Assembly: GCA_009760885.1 (NCBI GenBank)
Contig: CM019700.1
Span: forward strand, 2,092,405-2,156,404
From: Achatina immaculata
Lineage: Eukaryota > Mollusca > Gastropoda > Stylommatophora > Achatinidae
Direction of reading: 5' to 3'
Length of the DNA stretch: 64,000 nt
Positions 23,694-37,040 of this stretch are shown in pieces. Below the pieces are notes generated by a model, which worked only from the letters and a program-made list of their open reading frames with translations, had not been told where the DNA came from and did no database searches. The position numbers and the translations under genes are program-made. How positions within the stretch are numbered: the first letter of the stretch is position 1; every line of letters begins with the position of its first letter.

Positions 23694-24195
23694 TTCTCTA
23701 AAGCAGTTCTTCGCAACTGGTGGCCCCCCGGGGGCCCGTGGAACCTGCCGTGGGGGTCCATGGCAAAAACCTCAAGATCCTTTTTTTTTTTTTTTTGAGA
23801 ACAACTGGGAATATCAATTTCTGCCTATTTTCTTCTTTACTACATTAATGTCATTCTGAAACCTCAGCAAGCCTGTACTCTGTTTTTCAGTGTAGTCATT
23901 AAAGGTCAACCTCATTTTCTGAAAGAAAAAAAATGCATTTAAAGTACATAGCTACCACATAGATCTGAAACTTATCCAGAGTACAGGGGTCCGCCGGGGC
24001 CTGGGTTTTGAAACAGCACGGTGGGGGTAGGGTTGGGTGTGGGGGGATCGGAGGGGTTTGTTAATTGGGAACCTTTAAAGTCATAGAACACATGGGCACA
24101 ATAATTGTGTGTAGGAAGTGCTTGTTCGTAGTGCAACGTATGCCCTACACTGCCACTGCCCGGATGATATATTATAAATGTGATCACTCGTTTAA
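23694..24195. other. No recognised gene; possible hAT relic
   Basis: It begins with CAGTTCTTCGCAACTGGTGG and a near-palindromic GGCCCCCCGGGGGCC (23721-23735), reminiscent of hAT ends. No matching right terminus was found. G-rich at 23985-24060. Confidence 0.35.
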
Positions 24196-24199
24196 CCGT

Positions 24200-24272
24200 C
24201 CGGCCAGCTCAGTCGGTAAAAGCTTGAGTCTAGTAACATCAGGGGCTTGGGTGGCGAATACTGTTTTTTTTT
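24200..24272 (+). other. Degenerate tRNA-like SINE head
   Basis: GTCCGGCCAGCTCAGTCGG followed by TAAAAGCTTGAG resembles the 5' half and A box of a tRNA. The expected B box is degraded (GGGTGGCGAATAC). It is a pseudogene or SINE relic, not a functional tRNA. Confidence 0.5.
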
Positions 24273-24800
24273 ATTTTTTACGTTTTTAAAGTTATATTTT
24301 AGATTATGGCACTATTTATTTCTCTTTTTATTAAGAAAAATTATACTTTCAACTTTTACAACAAAAAAAAAACGCAGTTTCGCATGCCCACTGACCTTTT
24401 GTCCTGGACGGAGTAAACGATCCACCCCGAATTCGGTTAGGACCCTGCCCCCACTGTCCGTCCTGGATCGACCCAGGGGCATGGATTAGGGAAAGGAGCT
24501 CAAGAAATTCACTTGAAATACAGTCCCCACAAATCCAATGTTATTGGCATAGGTTCAAGGGCCGCGGGACATGCGCAGTCGCAATGTAGGTCATACACTG
24601 TACTACGAATAAGCTCAGCCTCTTTTTGTGTATGATCGCGTATTTTCCCCAGCCTCGTTGTCAGCAAAGGCAATCACTGAAAAAACCAGTTTCTGCTGGC
24701 CTTTTCCCGCTGTTATTTGGATGTTTATTTATTGTTGTAGAGCTAGTTATGGTGTCATTATTTAATTTTTATACTGGTATTCTACAACTACTTCTAATTC

Positions 24801-24839
24801 TACTACTACTACTACTACTACTACTAATAATACTACTAT

Positions 24840-24872
<33 letters not shown>

Positions 24873-25235
24873 CACCATTATTACCACAACATCTATTACT
24901 GCTACTATTACTACTGTAGCTACTACAGCTACTACTACTATCATCACCACCACTACTAACATTACTACTAGCACCATCACCATCATCGCCCATCACTAAA
25001 GTACTACATTCACTACCACTATTATAGCTACTACTACTCCTACCACCACTACTACTACTACTACTGCTTCCATCATCACCACCAAAACTTCTACTACTAT
25101 TACCACTACACTACTACTCTTTCAACAGCCTCCATCACCACTACACCTGCTACTGCTACTACTACTACAACTACTAATACTGTTGCTGCTGCTGCTACTG
25201 CTGCTGCTGTTACTACTACTACTACTACTAATAAT
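24801..25235. repeat. Compound trinucleotide microsatellite
   Basis: About 435 bp of ACT/ACC/GCT/ATT triplets with scattered non-repeat interruptions. It lies 60 bp upstream of exon 1 of the gene. The poly-Leu/poly-Val ORF readings are artefacts. Confidence 0.9.
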
Positions 25236-25297
25236 AATAATAATAAAAATAAGCGAATTATTCGTAGTTTTAATACATAATTATTTTGATTTTCCAG

Positions 25298-25391
25298 TCT
25301 GTGAAAATGGCGAGAAAAGTTGTGGGAACTAAAGCTTCTTATCTTCTGGCATCTTTAGGGATTTTAGTTTTGCTACTTTTTTACACAATAG
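25298..25391 (+). CDS. Exon 1: start codon and signal peptide
   Basis: Acceptor TTGATTTTCCAG ends at 25297. The ATG at 25307 has a favourable context (A at -3, G at +4). Codons 1-28 encode MARK plus a hydrophobic run ending FYTI, then one base of a split codon before the donor GTAAGT. The 9 bases before the ATG are probably 5' UTR. They are also open in frame, so a longer N-terminus cannot be excluded. Confidence 0.82.
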
Positions 25392-26427
25392 GTAAGTCAA
25401 TGTTTCTTTATAAATCAATAGGTAAGCCAATGTTTCTTTATAAATCAATAAGTACTTCAATGTTTCGTTATAAATCAATAAGTAAGTCAATGTTTTTTTA
25501 TAAGTCAGTAAGTAATCGATAAATAAAGCAGTGTTTCTTTTTTAATCAGTAAATCAATTTCAATTATGCAAATCAATGTATAGCGAGAATATTCTAAGAA
25601 CAATCATCACAGAACCAGGCATAAAAATTGGAGGATACAATATTAACAACCTTCGGTATGCTGACGACACAGTACTGATAACTGAGAATCAACAAGACCT
25701 GTAAAAACTCTTGGATAAAGTGGCCAAAGAAAGTGAACAGAAAGGCCTTACTTTCAACATAAAAAAGACAGAGACTATGGTTATATCTAAGAAACAGAAT
25801 CCACCAGCATGCAGTATTAAATTAAACGGAACTATTCTAAAGCAGGTGCAGAAATTCAAATACCTTGGAGCAGTAATAACTTCAGATGGGAAATGCAGAA
25901 CAGAAATTAGGAACAGAATAGGCCAAGCAAAGAATGCATTTCAGAGAATGAGAAACATACTAGCTAACACATCTTTATCAATGAATGTTAGAAAACGAGT
26001 CCTAAAATGCAATATTGAACCTATCTTGTTATATGGAAGTGAATCATGGACAATAGGCAAGTCTGCACAAAAATCATTGGAAGCAGCAGAAATGTGGTTT
26101 ATTAAAAGAATGTTGCGAATCCCGTGGACAGTAAAAATAACTAATGAAGAATGTATGAGAAGAGCTGGAGAGACAAAAAACCCTGTCAAAAAGATAAGAG
26201 AGAGACAATGTACTTTCATAGGACATGCAATGAGAAGAGGGGGCATGGACAATATTATAACAACAGGAAAAATAGAAGGAAGAAGATCAAGAGGAAGACC
26301 AAGAGAAATGATACTGGACAGTCTGACGGGATTGTGTGAGAGGAGATTACCAACTAAACTGAAGGCCTGCATGAAGGATCAGGTACTCTGGAGAAGCATA
26401 ATAGACAACGCCAGTCGGCACAGCACC

Positions 26428-26458
<31 letters not shown>

Positions 26459-27209
26459 ATCAATGTTCTTTTAAATAAATCAGTAGGCAAGTCAATGTCT
26501 GTTTAATAAATCAATAAATAAGTCAGTTTTTTTTAAAGTAAATCAGTTAGTGAGCCAGTGTTTCTTTATAATTAATTAGGTGAGTTAGTTTTGATTTGCT
26601 AAATAAATAGTTATTGAAGTGATTCTTCATAAATAGACAAAAAGGCTCTCAGTATATTTATTTTCACAGAATGGCAAGCGCTCTAACAGATTTGGGGAAC
26701 ATATTTGAAGAATTGCTAGGCGATGTGTTTTATTTTTCAAATAATGAATACAAAATGCACGAAATTTATCTAAAGCAAAATGGGAAAATAATTTTTTTTT
26801 AAAGCTGACTGTAGTCTACAGTCATCCTAGCTGACAGGATTGGGGTTGGTCTTGATCTTGCTTTAGTTCTCTGTGTTGCTCCAGATAACAAGATGATGAG
26901 TTTCTTGTGTCCCGTTAACTAAGTAGGACTCAACATGAACTGCAGTGCAGATAGAGTTTATTAAAAAAACATGTTTTTTTTGTTTTTGTCCGCTCCTGAA
27001 ATCGAAGCAAGCCAGCGTAAGACATCTCAAATCCCACTGGACTATCCTTCAAAATCATCACAACAGCATCTGCTGTATAGCTATTCGCGGAATAAAGAGA
27101 TAAAAGAACCAACCAATCAAAAAAATACTACCAGCACCATGCACTACCACTGCTGCCACTACTACTATTAGCACTACTACTACTACTACTACTACTGCTA
27201 CTGCTACTG

Positions 27210-27249
<40 letters not shown>

Positions 27250-27948
27250 CACTACTACTGCTACCAGTCAGTCTGAAACAATGCTGTCTATTCGAGCTGT
27301 AAAACGATGGAAACCATTTCTATGTGTAGGTTCTGCTATATTCCAGAGAAATGCTGTGCACAAGCTCAAGCTCTGCCCACAGACAAGCCTTCACGTCGTC
27401 TCACTCTCGAGGACTTTCCGTGGTTAGACAACGACGAAGGAACAACAAGTGAAGAGGACAGTCGCTTCCTGTCACGTGGACGCAGGTCAACCAATGACAC
27501 AACCGGAAGCAAAAGTATCTGGCAGAAAATTGAAGTAACTTTTGATGTTAATAAATCTTCTTTTTATCAAACTTTCCACAGATTCTAAGCAATTTAATTC
27601 CAACTATCGCTGGGTTGATAGAAAAAATATTTTGGCCAAACAACGTAAGAAATAACATCTTGTTGGCAGAAATGCAGATGAAGCCACTGACAGCAATTAT
27701 TGAGGAAAGACGCTGGCGATGGTTGGGACATGTACTCCGGTTGATTGACGACTCACTACCAAAAATAGCACTAAGATAGACACCACATGGTTACAGAAGT
27801 AAGGGTAGACCAAAAGAGACATGGAGAAGAACAACAGAAAGGATGTTGAACAATAGAGGGCTCAGCTGAGCAAGAGCAGAAAAAAGGCAAAGGACAAGCA
27901 TTTGTGGAAAACCCTTGCAGAAGCCTCATGTGCCCTGGGCACTTAAGG

Positions 27949-27996
<48 letters not shown>

Positions 27997-30900
27997 GCAC
28001 CGTATTCTTGTTTTTTTTTTAAAGTCTGTGCGGAGTAACATATTTAAGCACTATTTTTTTTCTAGGCGGTGAAAATAGCGAACTACTTTCAAAATCGACG
28101 ATTAAGGACCTAACTTTGAAAAAAAAAATGGAGACTATGCCTGCCAGGCAAGGCACACCACGGGATGGTTTACTCGCAGATATTAGTATAGAAAGGAAAT
28201 AGCAGACATTTGTATGACCAATGTTTCATGTTTGTTGAGCCACGTAACATACATTCAGGTGGTTAGACAGAGAATAATCTTTGTAAACTTGCGCTAGAGG
28301 TACTGACCATCAGAACCAGCGTGCCAGACCTGGGTAAGATCCACCGGCTGATTCTCTTAGAAACGGTCTGCCACTCTGTCTCAGACTTGCTAACGGGGTA
28401 GAGATCGGCGTAGTCCACACATGATGATGATGGTGGAATCTCAAGCAACAAATCTGGATCTGCTCCAGAAATTTCGATAGTCGCCTGTGATCAGCAATAG
28501 ACAGACCCTGTAAGAAATCAAACGCCTGTGATCAGCCATATACAGACCCTGTAAGAAATCAATCGCATGTGATCAGCCATAGACAGACCCTGTAAGAAAC
28601 CATTAAGCCAGGCAGAACGTGTCTACACGTGAAAGAAAGCTTATTTGGGGTGAAAGAAGAATGGCAAAGACGAAAGAGAGAAGTGATCAATGTAGGATCG
28701 TACGGAGAAATCTCTCTGTTTTATGAGCATCTTTTCATAGTGAAGGCTGACATTAAAAGCATTACATTTTAAGACACTGAGATACACATTGAAGGCAGAG
28801 TGGCCGTGTGGTTTGTACAACGGTTTATCACTTGGGAGACATTGTTTTGAATCATGTTAAATTTCTGTTTTTTTTTCTTCTTTTTTTCTGCCGGGGACAA
28901 AACTGAAAGCCCACCTCGGGGCATTTGATGGCGGCAAGCAACATGCTCTAGGTAAACAGACCAAGGTAACCCTTGAGTATTCCACCGCCCCCCCCCCCTC
29001 CTAACCAACTCTTCAGCAAGGACACAGGAAACAGATATAGACGGACAGACGGAGACACGTGACCGATATACTGAACATCTGAAAATTGCGACATATTTAA
29101 GACACTGTCAAAGAGAAGTAAATCTTGGACATCAATACGGGACCAGACAGAATCAGGACATACGAATCCTGTTTTTTCTTTATCTTTCATCCCCTTCATC
29201 ATTACTGGCACCCACACAGTTCCTCTCTTTACTTCAGTCTAGTTCTAAGAACCTGTCACATTCTATACGGGCTCTGAACGCTGTATATATTTACAAGGTC
29301 CGACAATTAAGTAATGAGACTGATTTTATTATGAACGAGACAAAAATGCCATCTATGAAGCAAAGCATGGAATATACATCATCTATGATCTAGCAACTTT
29401 TCATCGCCGCCCGATGAGCAGACGACAAACAAGCCGCCATTTTGTTGACCTAGTCAGAGGTGCATTGTTACGTAATCAGCATGGAGCAAAAAGCTAACAT
29501 TAAATTCCATTTAAAACTCAGAAAAAGTGCCATTGAGACAACTGAATTGATGCGATGAGTTTATGGGGATAATTCTTTATCTCGTGCACAGATATTCAGA
29601 TGGTACTGACAATTCAAAAGTGATGTTGAAACGATTACAAATGCATCTAGACATGGACGCCCAATTTCTGTTCGTAATGAGGAACTCATTGCAAAACTCA
29701 GAGAACGGATACAAGAAGATCGTTGTTTGACTGTGAGGATGATGGCAGATGAATTTGATGTTAACCGAGAGACCATTCGTAAAATTTTAGTGGAAGATTT
29801 GGGCAAGAAAAAAGTTGCTTGCTGGTTTGTACCACTTTCATTGTCTGATGATCAAAAAACATCAGCGTGTTGAGTACGCAAGACTTAATCAAAACGTGTC
29901 GCAGAAATAAACAATTCTTAAATTTGATTGTTGCAGAGGATGAAACATGGATTTTCCGCTATGATCACACAAATAAACGCCAACGTGCTCAGTGGAAGTC
30001 ATCATTATCACTAAAAGGCAAAAAAAAATTCGTCTTCAAAAGTCGAAAGTGAAGACAATGTTGGTGTGCTTCTACGACAGCAAAGGAGTTATTCACAAAT
30101 AATTTATTCCAGAGGGACAGACAGTAACTGCTAAAGTTTATTTAAGTATTTTGAAAAGGATTCTCCGAGTCCGACCAGAGTTTTCAACACCTGTCAGATT
30201 CTTCCTTCTTCATGATAATGCACCAGCTCACCAGGCGGTAGTTGTACAGGAATGTTTTGGTCCCAAAACAAGTGTGTGATCTCAACCATCCACCCTATTC
30301 CCCAGATTTGTCTCCCTGCGATTATTTTCTATTCCCACAATTAAAGTTACCATTGAAAGGACGCTTTTTTGACGATACTGATGATATCCAAAGGACTGTA
30401 ACATCGAGTTTAAGGGCCATACCAACAGAAGAACTGCAGAGGTCGTTCCAGTGTTTGTTAGATCGTGCCACTCGCTGTATCAATGCACAGGGGGCTTACT
30501 TTGAATAAAATACAGGTTATATCTTCAACTGTTGTTTATTTTATTTTTTTAAAATGTAATTAGTCTCATTACTTAATTGTCGGACCTTGTATATTTGCAG
30601 TCTTAGATCCAACACAATACAGATCGCTGATCTATTGAGATCAATATGTTTGGTAGACGTCACATCGGTTCTGCTTGTGCCAAATACAAAGCTTGACCTG
30701 TATGGATTTTTATAAAATTTAGTCTGAACAAACAAAATGACGTATATGTTTATGAGAAGTAGTTTTTCCACGTTTTTTCAAGGTTAAATTATGTACTCAT
30801 TGATGGATCATATAAGGAATTCATCTAATTATGTTGGTCACATTGTTCTCTCATTCCTATGGACCCTTTAGCCTACACGCGTTGATCTTGTTATGTGATA

Positions 30901-33900
30901 CTTGCTGTATACTCGTACATCCAGTAGGTAATGTGCAGAACAATAACATTGAATATCGGAATAACATCTGAAAAAAAGCGTCAATAAATAGAGAAATACA
31001 GAGCTGTTGCCCTGATTAGTCATGCCAGTAAAATTCTGTTAAAAATTATAATGGGCAGACTTCGTAAGAAAATAGAAGAAGTCAATATAGTCTAAACTGG
31101 TTTCGAGCAAGGAAGACGATCAAGAGATCATATAGTCAATATAAGATTAATAATAGAGAAATGCAGAGAGTTTAATGTGAATCTATATTTAGCCTTTATA
31201 GACTATACAAAAAGGAATGGAAAAACTAATTATGTCAGTCCGTAAGAACAGCGAAGAGCAGAACCTCTATCTTAATGCGAAGAAAACTAAATTGATGACA
31301 ACTGACAAAACAAACAAGGCAGCTGAAATATATATCAATGAGGAAAAATTGGAAGAAGTGGAGAGTTTTGAATATCTTGGATCACTACTAACTAATAATG
31401 GAGATACAATGAGGGAAATTAAAAGGAGGACATCTATTGCTCTTCAGAAAGTAAAACAAATAAAGAATCCGTGGAGAGGAGCAGACAGAACTACAAAAAT
31501 AAGATTTTTAAGGTCATGCATCTTTCCCATCGCAACATGTGCCTGTGAGACCTGGACACTTAACAAAACAGCGGAGAAACACATAAATGCCTTTGAATGT
31601 AAATGCTACAGAAGAGTTCTTCAAATATTAAACGTCATGATAATTTACAGAAGACCATATTGGAAGGATACATAATGGGAAAAAGAAAAAGAGGAAGACC
31701 AAAACGAAGAAGGCTGCAAGAAATCGTTGACGATCTGCAAATGGATGCCTCAGCAGCAGGCTATCTTGCTCACAACCGAGAGGCCTACAGGAGTGCTGTT
31801 TGGGAGGCAAAGTTCCGCAAGGGACATACAAATGAATGAATGAATGAATGAGACTACTCAAAGGCATTTGATTATGTACAACACCAGAAACTTTGGGAAA
31901 TAATGGAAGAAACGGGATTTCCAACACATTTAATACAATTAACATCACTGCTGTATCTAGACCAACAAGCAGCAGTAAGAATAAGTGGTGAAACATCAAC
32001 TTGGTTTGACATAAAACAAGGGCTCCGTCAGGGGTGCATATTGTCACCCTACTTATTTAACTTGTATACTGAAAATATAATGAGGAATGTTAGAGAAGAT
32101 GTAGACGAAGAATATTACGATGCCATAACAATTGGAGGTTATGAAATACCAGACATTAGATGTGTTGATGACACATTATTACTTTCCACAACACAAAAAG
32201 GAATGGAAAAACTAGTTATGTCAGTCTGTAAGAATAATGAAGAGCAAAACCTCTATCTTAATGCGAAGAAAACTAAATTGATGACAACTGACAAAACAAA
32301 CAAGGCAACTGAAATATGTATCAATGAGTAAAAACTGGAAGAAGTGGAGAGTTTTGAATATCTTGGATCACTGCTAACTAATAATGGAGATACAGTGAGG
32401 GAAATTAAAATGAGAACATCTATCGCTCTTCAGAAAGTAAAACAACTAAAGAATGTGTGGAGAGGAACAGACAGAACTACAGAATAAGATTTTTAAGCGC
32501 ATGCATTTTTCCCATCGCAACATATGCCTGTGAGACCTGGACACTTAACAAAACAGTTGAGAAACACATAAATGCCTTTGAATGTAAATGCTACAGAAGA
32601 GTTCTTCAAATATCATGGACACAAAAAAAAGAACAAATATATCCATATTACAAGAACTTAATACTGAAGAAGGCTGGTTAGCAAAGAGAATTAAAGAGAG
32701 AAAACTTAAATATTTTGGACACATTAAACGTCATGATAATCTAGAGAAAACCATCTTGGAAGGGTACATAATGGGAAAAAGAAAGAGAGGAAGACCAAGG
32801 CGAAGATGGCTGCAAGACATCGTTGATGATCTGCAAATGTATGCATCAGCAGCAGGCCATCTTGCTCACAAACGAGAGGCCTACAGGAATGCTGTTTCGG
32901 AGGCAAAGTTCCTCAAGGGGCATGCAAATAATGAAATGAATGAATGAAATATAGTTATCTTCTAATGCGTGTTAGTGTAAAGAAAATCTACCCATGCTTG
33001 TTCTTTGAAGCCTATTTACGAATCATTTCCTATGTGCAGCCTTAAATTTACACCAGTAAATTCTCTCTCTTTCTGAAGGTCTGCAGCCAGCCCATGTATG
33101 CTGCTCTAATACGATGCAAATTATAGTCTTAGCATATCTTTTTGCCCTTATTTTTCTTCTCTGTTTCTCTTTCATTCAAGTCCGTGACTGTAAAACTGAT
33201 GAGACAATTACAATGGGAATAGAACGGTCTGGGCGATTAACATCACACAATATACAAAATCAAAATATGCTACATCATATACTAAAAAAAAACTCCAACA
33301 TACCGTCTACATGAATCAATACCAAGCCCAAAGGGACAAATCAACTTACACTACATAGCCATTCTAACACACGTTTTTGTCCTAAAAAGTATAACCAACC
33401 AAAAACTACACTACGAAATCAAACCATCCTCGTAGATATTCCAGAACAACTCTAACAAACCCCTAAAAAAAGACAACACCCAATTACAAAACTCATCATC
33501 GTCATCATCAGGTGCCGTGCCGACTGGCTTTGGCTATTATGTTTCTCCAGAGTACCCGATCCTTCATGCAGGCCATCAGTTCACTTGGTGATCTCCTCTC
33601 ACACCATCCCGTCAGACTGTCCAGTATCATTTCTCTTGGTCTTCCTCTTGATCTTCTTCCTTCTATTTTTCCTGTTGTTATAATATTTTCAATGCCCCCC
33701 CTTCTCATTGCATATCCTATTAAAGTACATTGTCTCTCTCTTATCTTTTTGACAAGGTTTTTTTGTCTCTCCAGCTCTTCTCATACATTCTTCATTAGTT
33801 ATTTTTGCTGTCCAGGGGATTCGCAACATTCTTCTAATAAACCACATTTCTGCTGCTTCCAATGATTTTTGTGCAGACTTGCCTATTGTCCATGATTCAC

Positions 33901-36900
33901 TTCCATATAACAAGATAGGTTCAATATAGCATTTTAGAACATGTATAGCATACACCGACATTCATTGTTGAGAATTTTAAGACTATATGGAATGCCATCT
34001 AAAATTGTCAACATCATTAAGGATCTCTACAACGGATATATTTGTGCAGTCAACACAGAAGAAAGAATGAGCGAATGGTTTCAGACTGAAACAGGCTTGA
34101 AACAAGGATGTATACTATCTCCCTTGTTTTTTGGAATTGCCAAAGACTTCGTAATGAAAAAAAAATGTTGCACAGGTAAAACGGGCATTGATTAGGTATA
34201 TGGGTTCCAACTAGAAGATCTTCATTTTGCAGATGATATAAATATTTTCAGTGACAATGTGAACTCGATGCAGGGAAAAAAAGCAGATACAGTCTTCACT
34301 GGCTACCAAAATAAGATTTAAAGTTGTAATTGCAAAGGCAGCATTTTCAAGAATCTTGAGAACATATGGGGCTCAAAAGTTATAAGCACAAAAACCAATC
34401 TAAGATTATTCAATTGAAATGTAATATCCACCCTCATTTATGCACGCGAAAGATGGAAAGCAACTAAAGAAACAGATAATAAATTATACTCTTTTGAAAA
34501 CAAATGCCTATGGAAAATACTCGGCATAAAGTGGAATGAATTCAAGAACAACGCAGAGATAAGGCAGAAAAGGAGATATATATATATCGGTCACGTGATG
34601 ATAATAAACAATCAGAGAATTCCAAAACAAGTTATCAAGTGAAACACAACAGACCGAAGAAAAAGAGGTCGACCACGTGAAAGTCTAAAGAGGGCATTGT
34701 TAAGAGAGGCCAAAATAGTAGGTATAAAATCCCTTGATGAGGTTGAAAAGCCCGCCGAAAACACTTCCATATAACAAGACAGGTTCAGTATAGCATTTTA
34801 GGACTCGTTTTCTAACATTCATTGATAAAGATGTGTTAGCTAGTATGTTTCTCATTCTCTGAAATGCAGTCTTTGCTTGACCTATTCTGTTCCTAATTTC
34901 TGTTCTGCATTTCCCATCTGAAGTTATTACTGCTCCAAGATATTTGAATTTCTGCATCTGCTTTAGAATGGTTCCGTTTAATTTAATACTGCATGCTGGT
35001 GGATTCTGTTTCTTAGATATAACCATAGTCTCTGTCTTTTTGATGTTGAAAGTAAGGCCTTTCTGTTCACTTTCTTTGGCGACTTTATCCAAGAGATTTT
35101 GCAGGTCTTGTTGGTTCTCAGCTACAAAACTACACACTAAGAATGTGTCCTAAAAAGGTCAATCCATCCAAAAACTTACATTACAAAGGAACCATCCTAA
35201 CGAACCTTCCATAGCAAAACTAACAAACAATCTGTCTCTAACTTTCGACTATCGTATCCCCTTCTTCTTGCTGCCGCACCCGTTTGTGCGAGTGTGTGTC
35301 TGTGTGTGTGTGTGTGTGTGTGTGCTCCTTCCCGCGTCTTTTTCAATTCGTGCACAGTGCGCACCAACACGTGCAAACTTTACATCACTTATTTCACCTG
35401 GTGCGCACGGCTATACATTTTCAAAATTAGCTCTCTACAGGGGAGACTACTCTACTTTCCTTATCGAAAGCCTTTACCTATCCTATTCTGTAACTCTGCG
35501 AAAAGTTATGTAGTTAGACTCAGACACTTTCAATACATTGTCTTTTTCCTTGTGGTTTAATTAATCTTCAATGCCCCAAAAACTTCTCATAAACTTCTTA
35601 ATTTGTTCCCCCCCCCCAAACCTCTTTGTAACGGGAACAGACTTCCACTGCTTTGTTAGTTGTATGTATCCACTTCGCCAAAATGTTGAAATCATCGTCA
35701 TTACTATCATTTCTTTTTAGGTATTGGCATAACTTCAAATTACTGCCACTCACCAGTAAAGTATTTTGCAGAATAATCATCAACAGAATTGTAGCAGCAC
35801 CTGAGGGAAAACTTCGGAAAGAGCAGGCAGGATTTAGGAAAGGAAGATCATACATAGACCACATATGTATACTTAGACAAATATTAGAACAGGCAAATGA
35901 GTGGCATAGCACAATATATGCATTGTTTATAGATTTTGAGAAAACCTTTGACAGTGTCAACAGAGATGCACTGTGGAAAATCCTAAGATGGCATGGCCTT
36001 CCCCATAAGATAGTGAATGTAATCAAATCCCTACAGTTTACAGTGCAAAGTGATCTGTGGAGAACATACCTCCAGCAGCTTTAGGGTACAAACAAGAGTG
36101 AAGCAGGGATGTGTACTATCACCAACATTATTTATCTTAGCAGTAGACTGCTTAATGAAGGAGGCAACATCAGACAAACGCAGAGGATTACAATGGACCC
36201 TTGACATAGTGCTGGAGGACCTTGACTTTGCAGACAACATTTGTCTACTATCAAGCAGCCACAAAGATATGCAAGATAAAATAAACAAGCTAACTCAGAA
36301 TGCAAACAACATAGGACTAAAGATCAACGTAGGAAAGACAAAGTTAATGAAGCAAAATGTGAACAACAGAAATGTACTCAGAGTAGATAGCAAGTTAGTG
36401 GAGGAGGTCAATTAATTTTTATACCTTGGCAGTAGAGTAGTAGAAAATGTAGACAGCACAGAGGACATCAACAGCAGACTTACTAGAGCAAACCAGGCTT
36501 TTGCAGTGCTGCAGACTATATGGAAATCTAAAAAACTAAGCATAAATACGAAAATCCGGATATTTAAGAGCAGTGTTCTAAGTGTTCTACTCTATGGAAG
36601 TGAATACTGGAAAATCACCAAAACCATAGAAAACAAGTTGAATTCTTTCCAGACTAAATGTTTACGAAGAATTAGAAAAATATTTTGGCCAAACACCATA
36701 AGAAATAACATCTTGTTGGCAGAAATGCAGATGAAGCCACTGACAGCAATTATTGAGGAAAGACGCTGGCGATGGTTGGGACATGTGCTCCGAATGACTG
36801 ACAACTCACTACCAAAAAAGCACTAAGATGGACACCACAGGGGAACAGAAGTAAGGGTAGACCAAAAGAGACATGGAGAAGAACAACAGAGAGGATGTTG

Positions 36901-37000
36901 AGCAATAGAGGGCTCACCTGGGCAAGAGCAGAAAAAAGGCAAAGGACAGGCATTTGTGGAAAACCCTTTCAGAAGCCCCATGTGCCCTGGGCACTTAAGG

Positions 37001-37040
<40 letters not shown>

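Noticed and set aside
24200..24272. Functional tRNA gene
   Set aside because: The B box is degraded and the acceptor stem does not pair.
24626..24996. Hydrophobic poly-Leu/poly-Val ORFs on both strands
   Set aside because: Trinucleotide repeat translation.
25711..26430. Host gene encoding a 239-residue protein
   Set aside because: It is the C-terminal half of a LINE reverse transcriptase, with target duplication and (TGA)n tail.
27485..27490. Alternative exon 2 donor (GCAG|GTCAAC)
   Set aside because: It would leave a phase incompatible with exon 3; the GAA|GTAACT donor fits.
32950..35240. CRISPR-like or prokaryotic island
   Set aside because: All repeats are contiguous tandem repeats or LINE pieces. 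No repeat-spacer structure and no prokaryotic gene organisation anywhere in the window.
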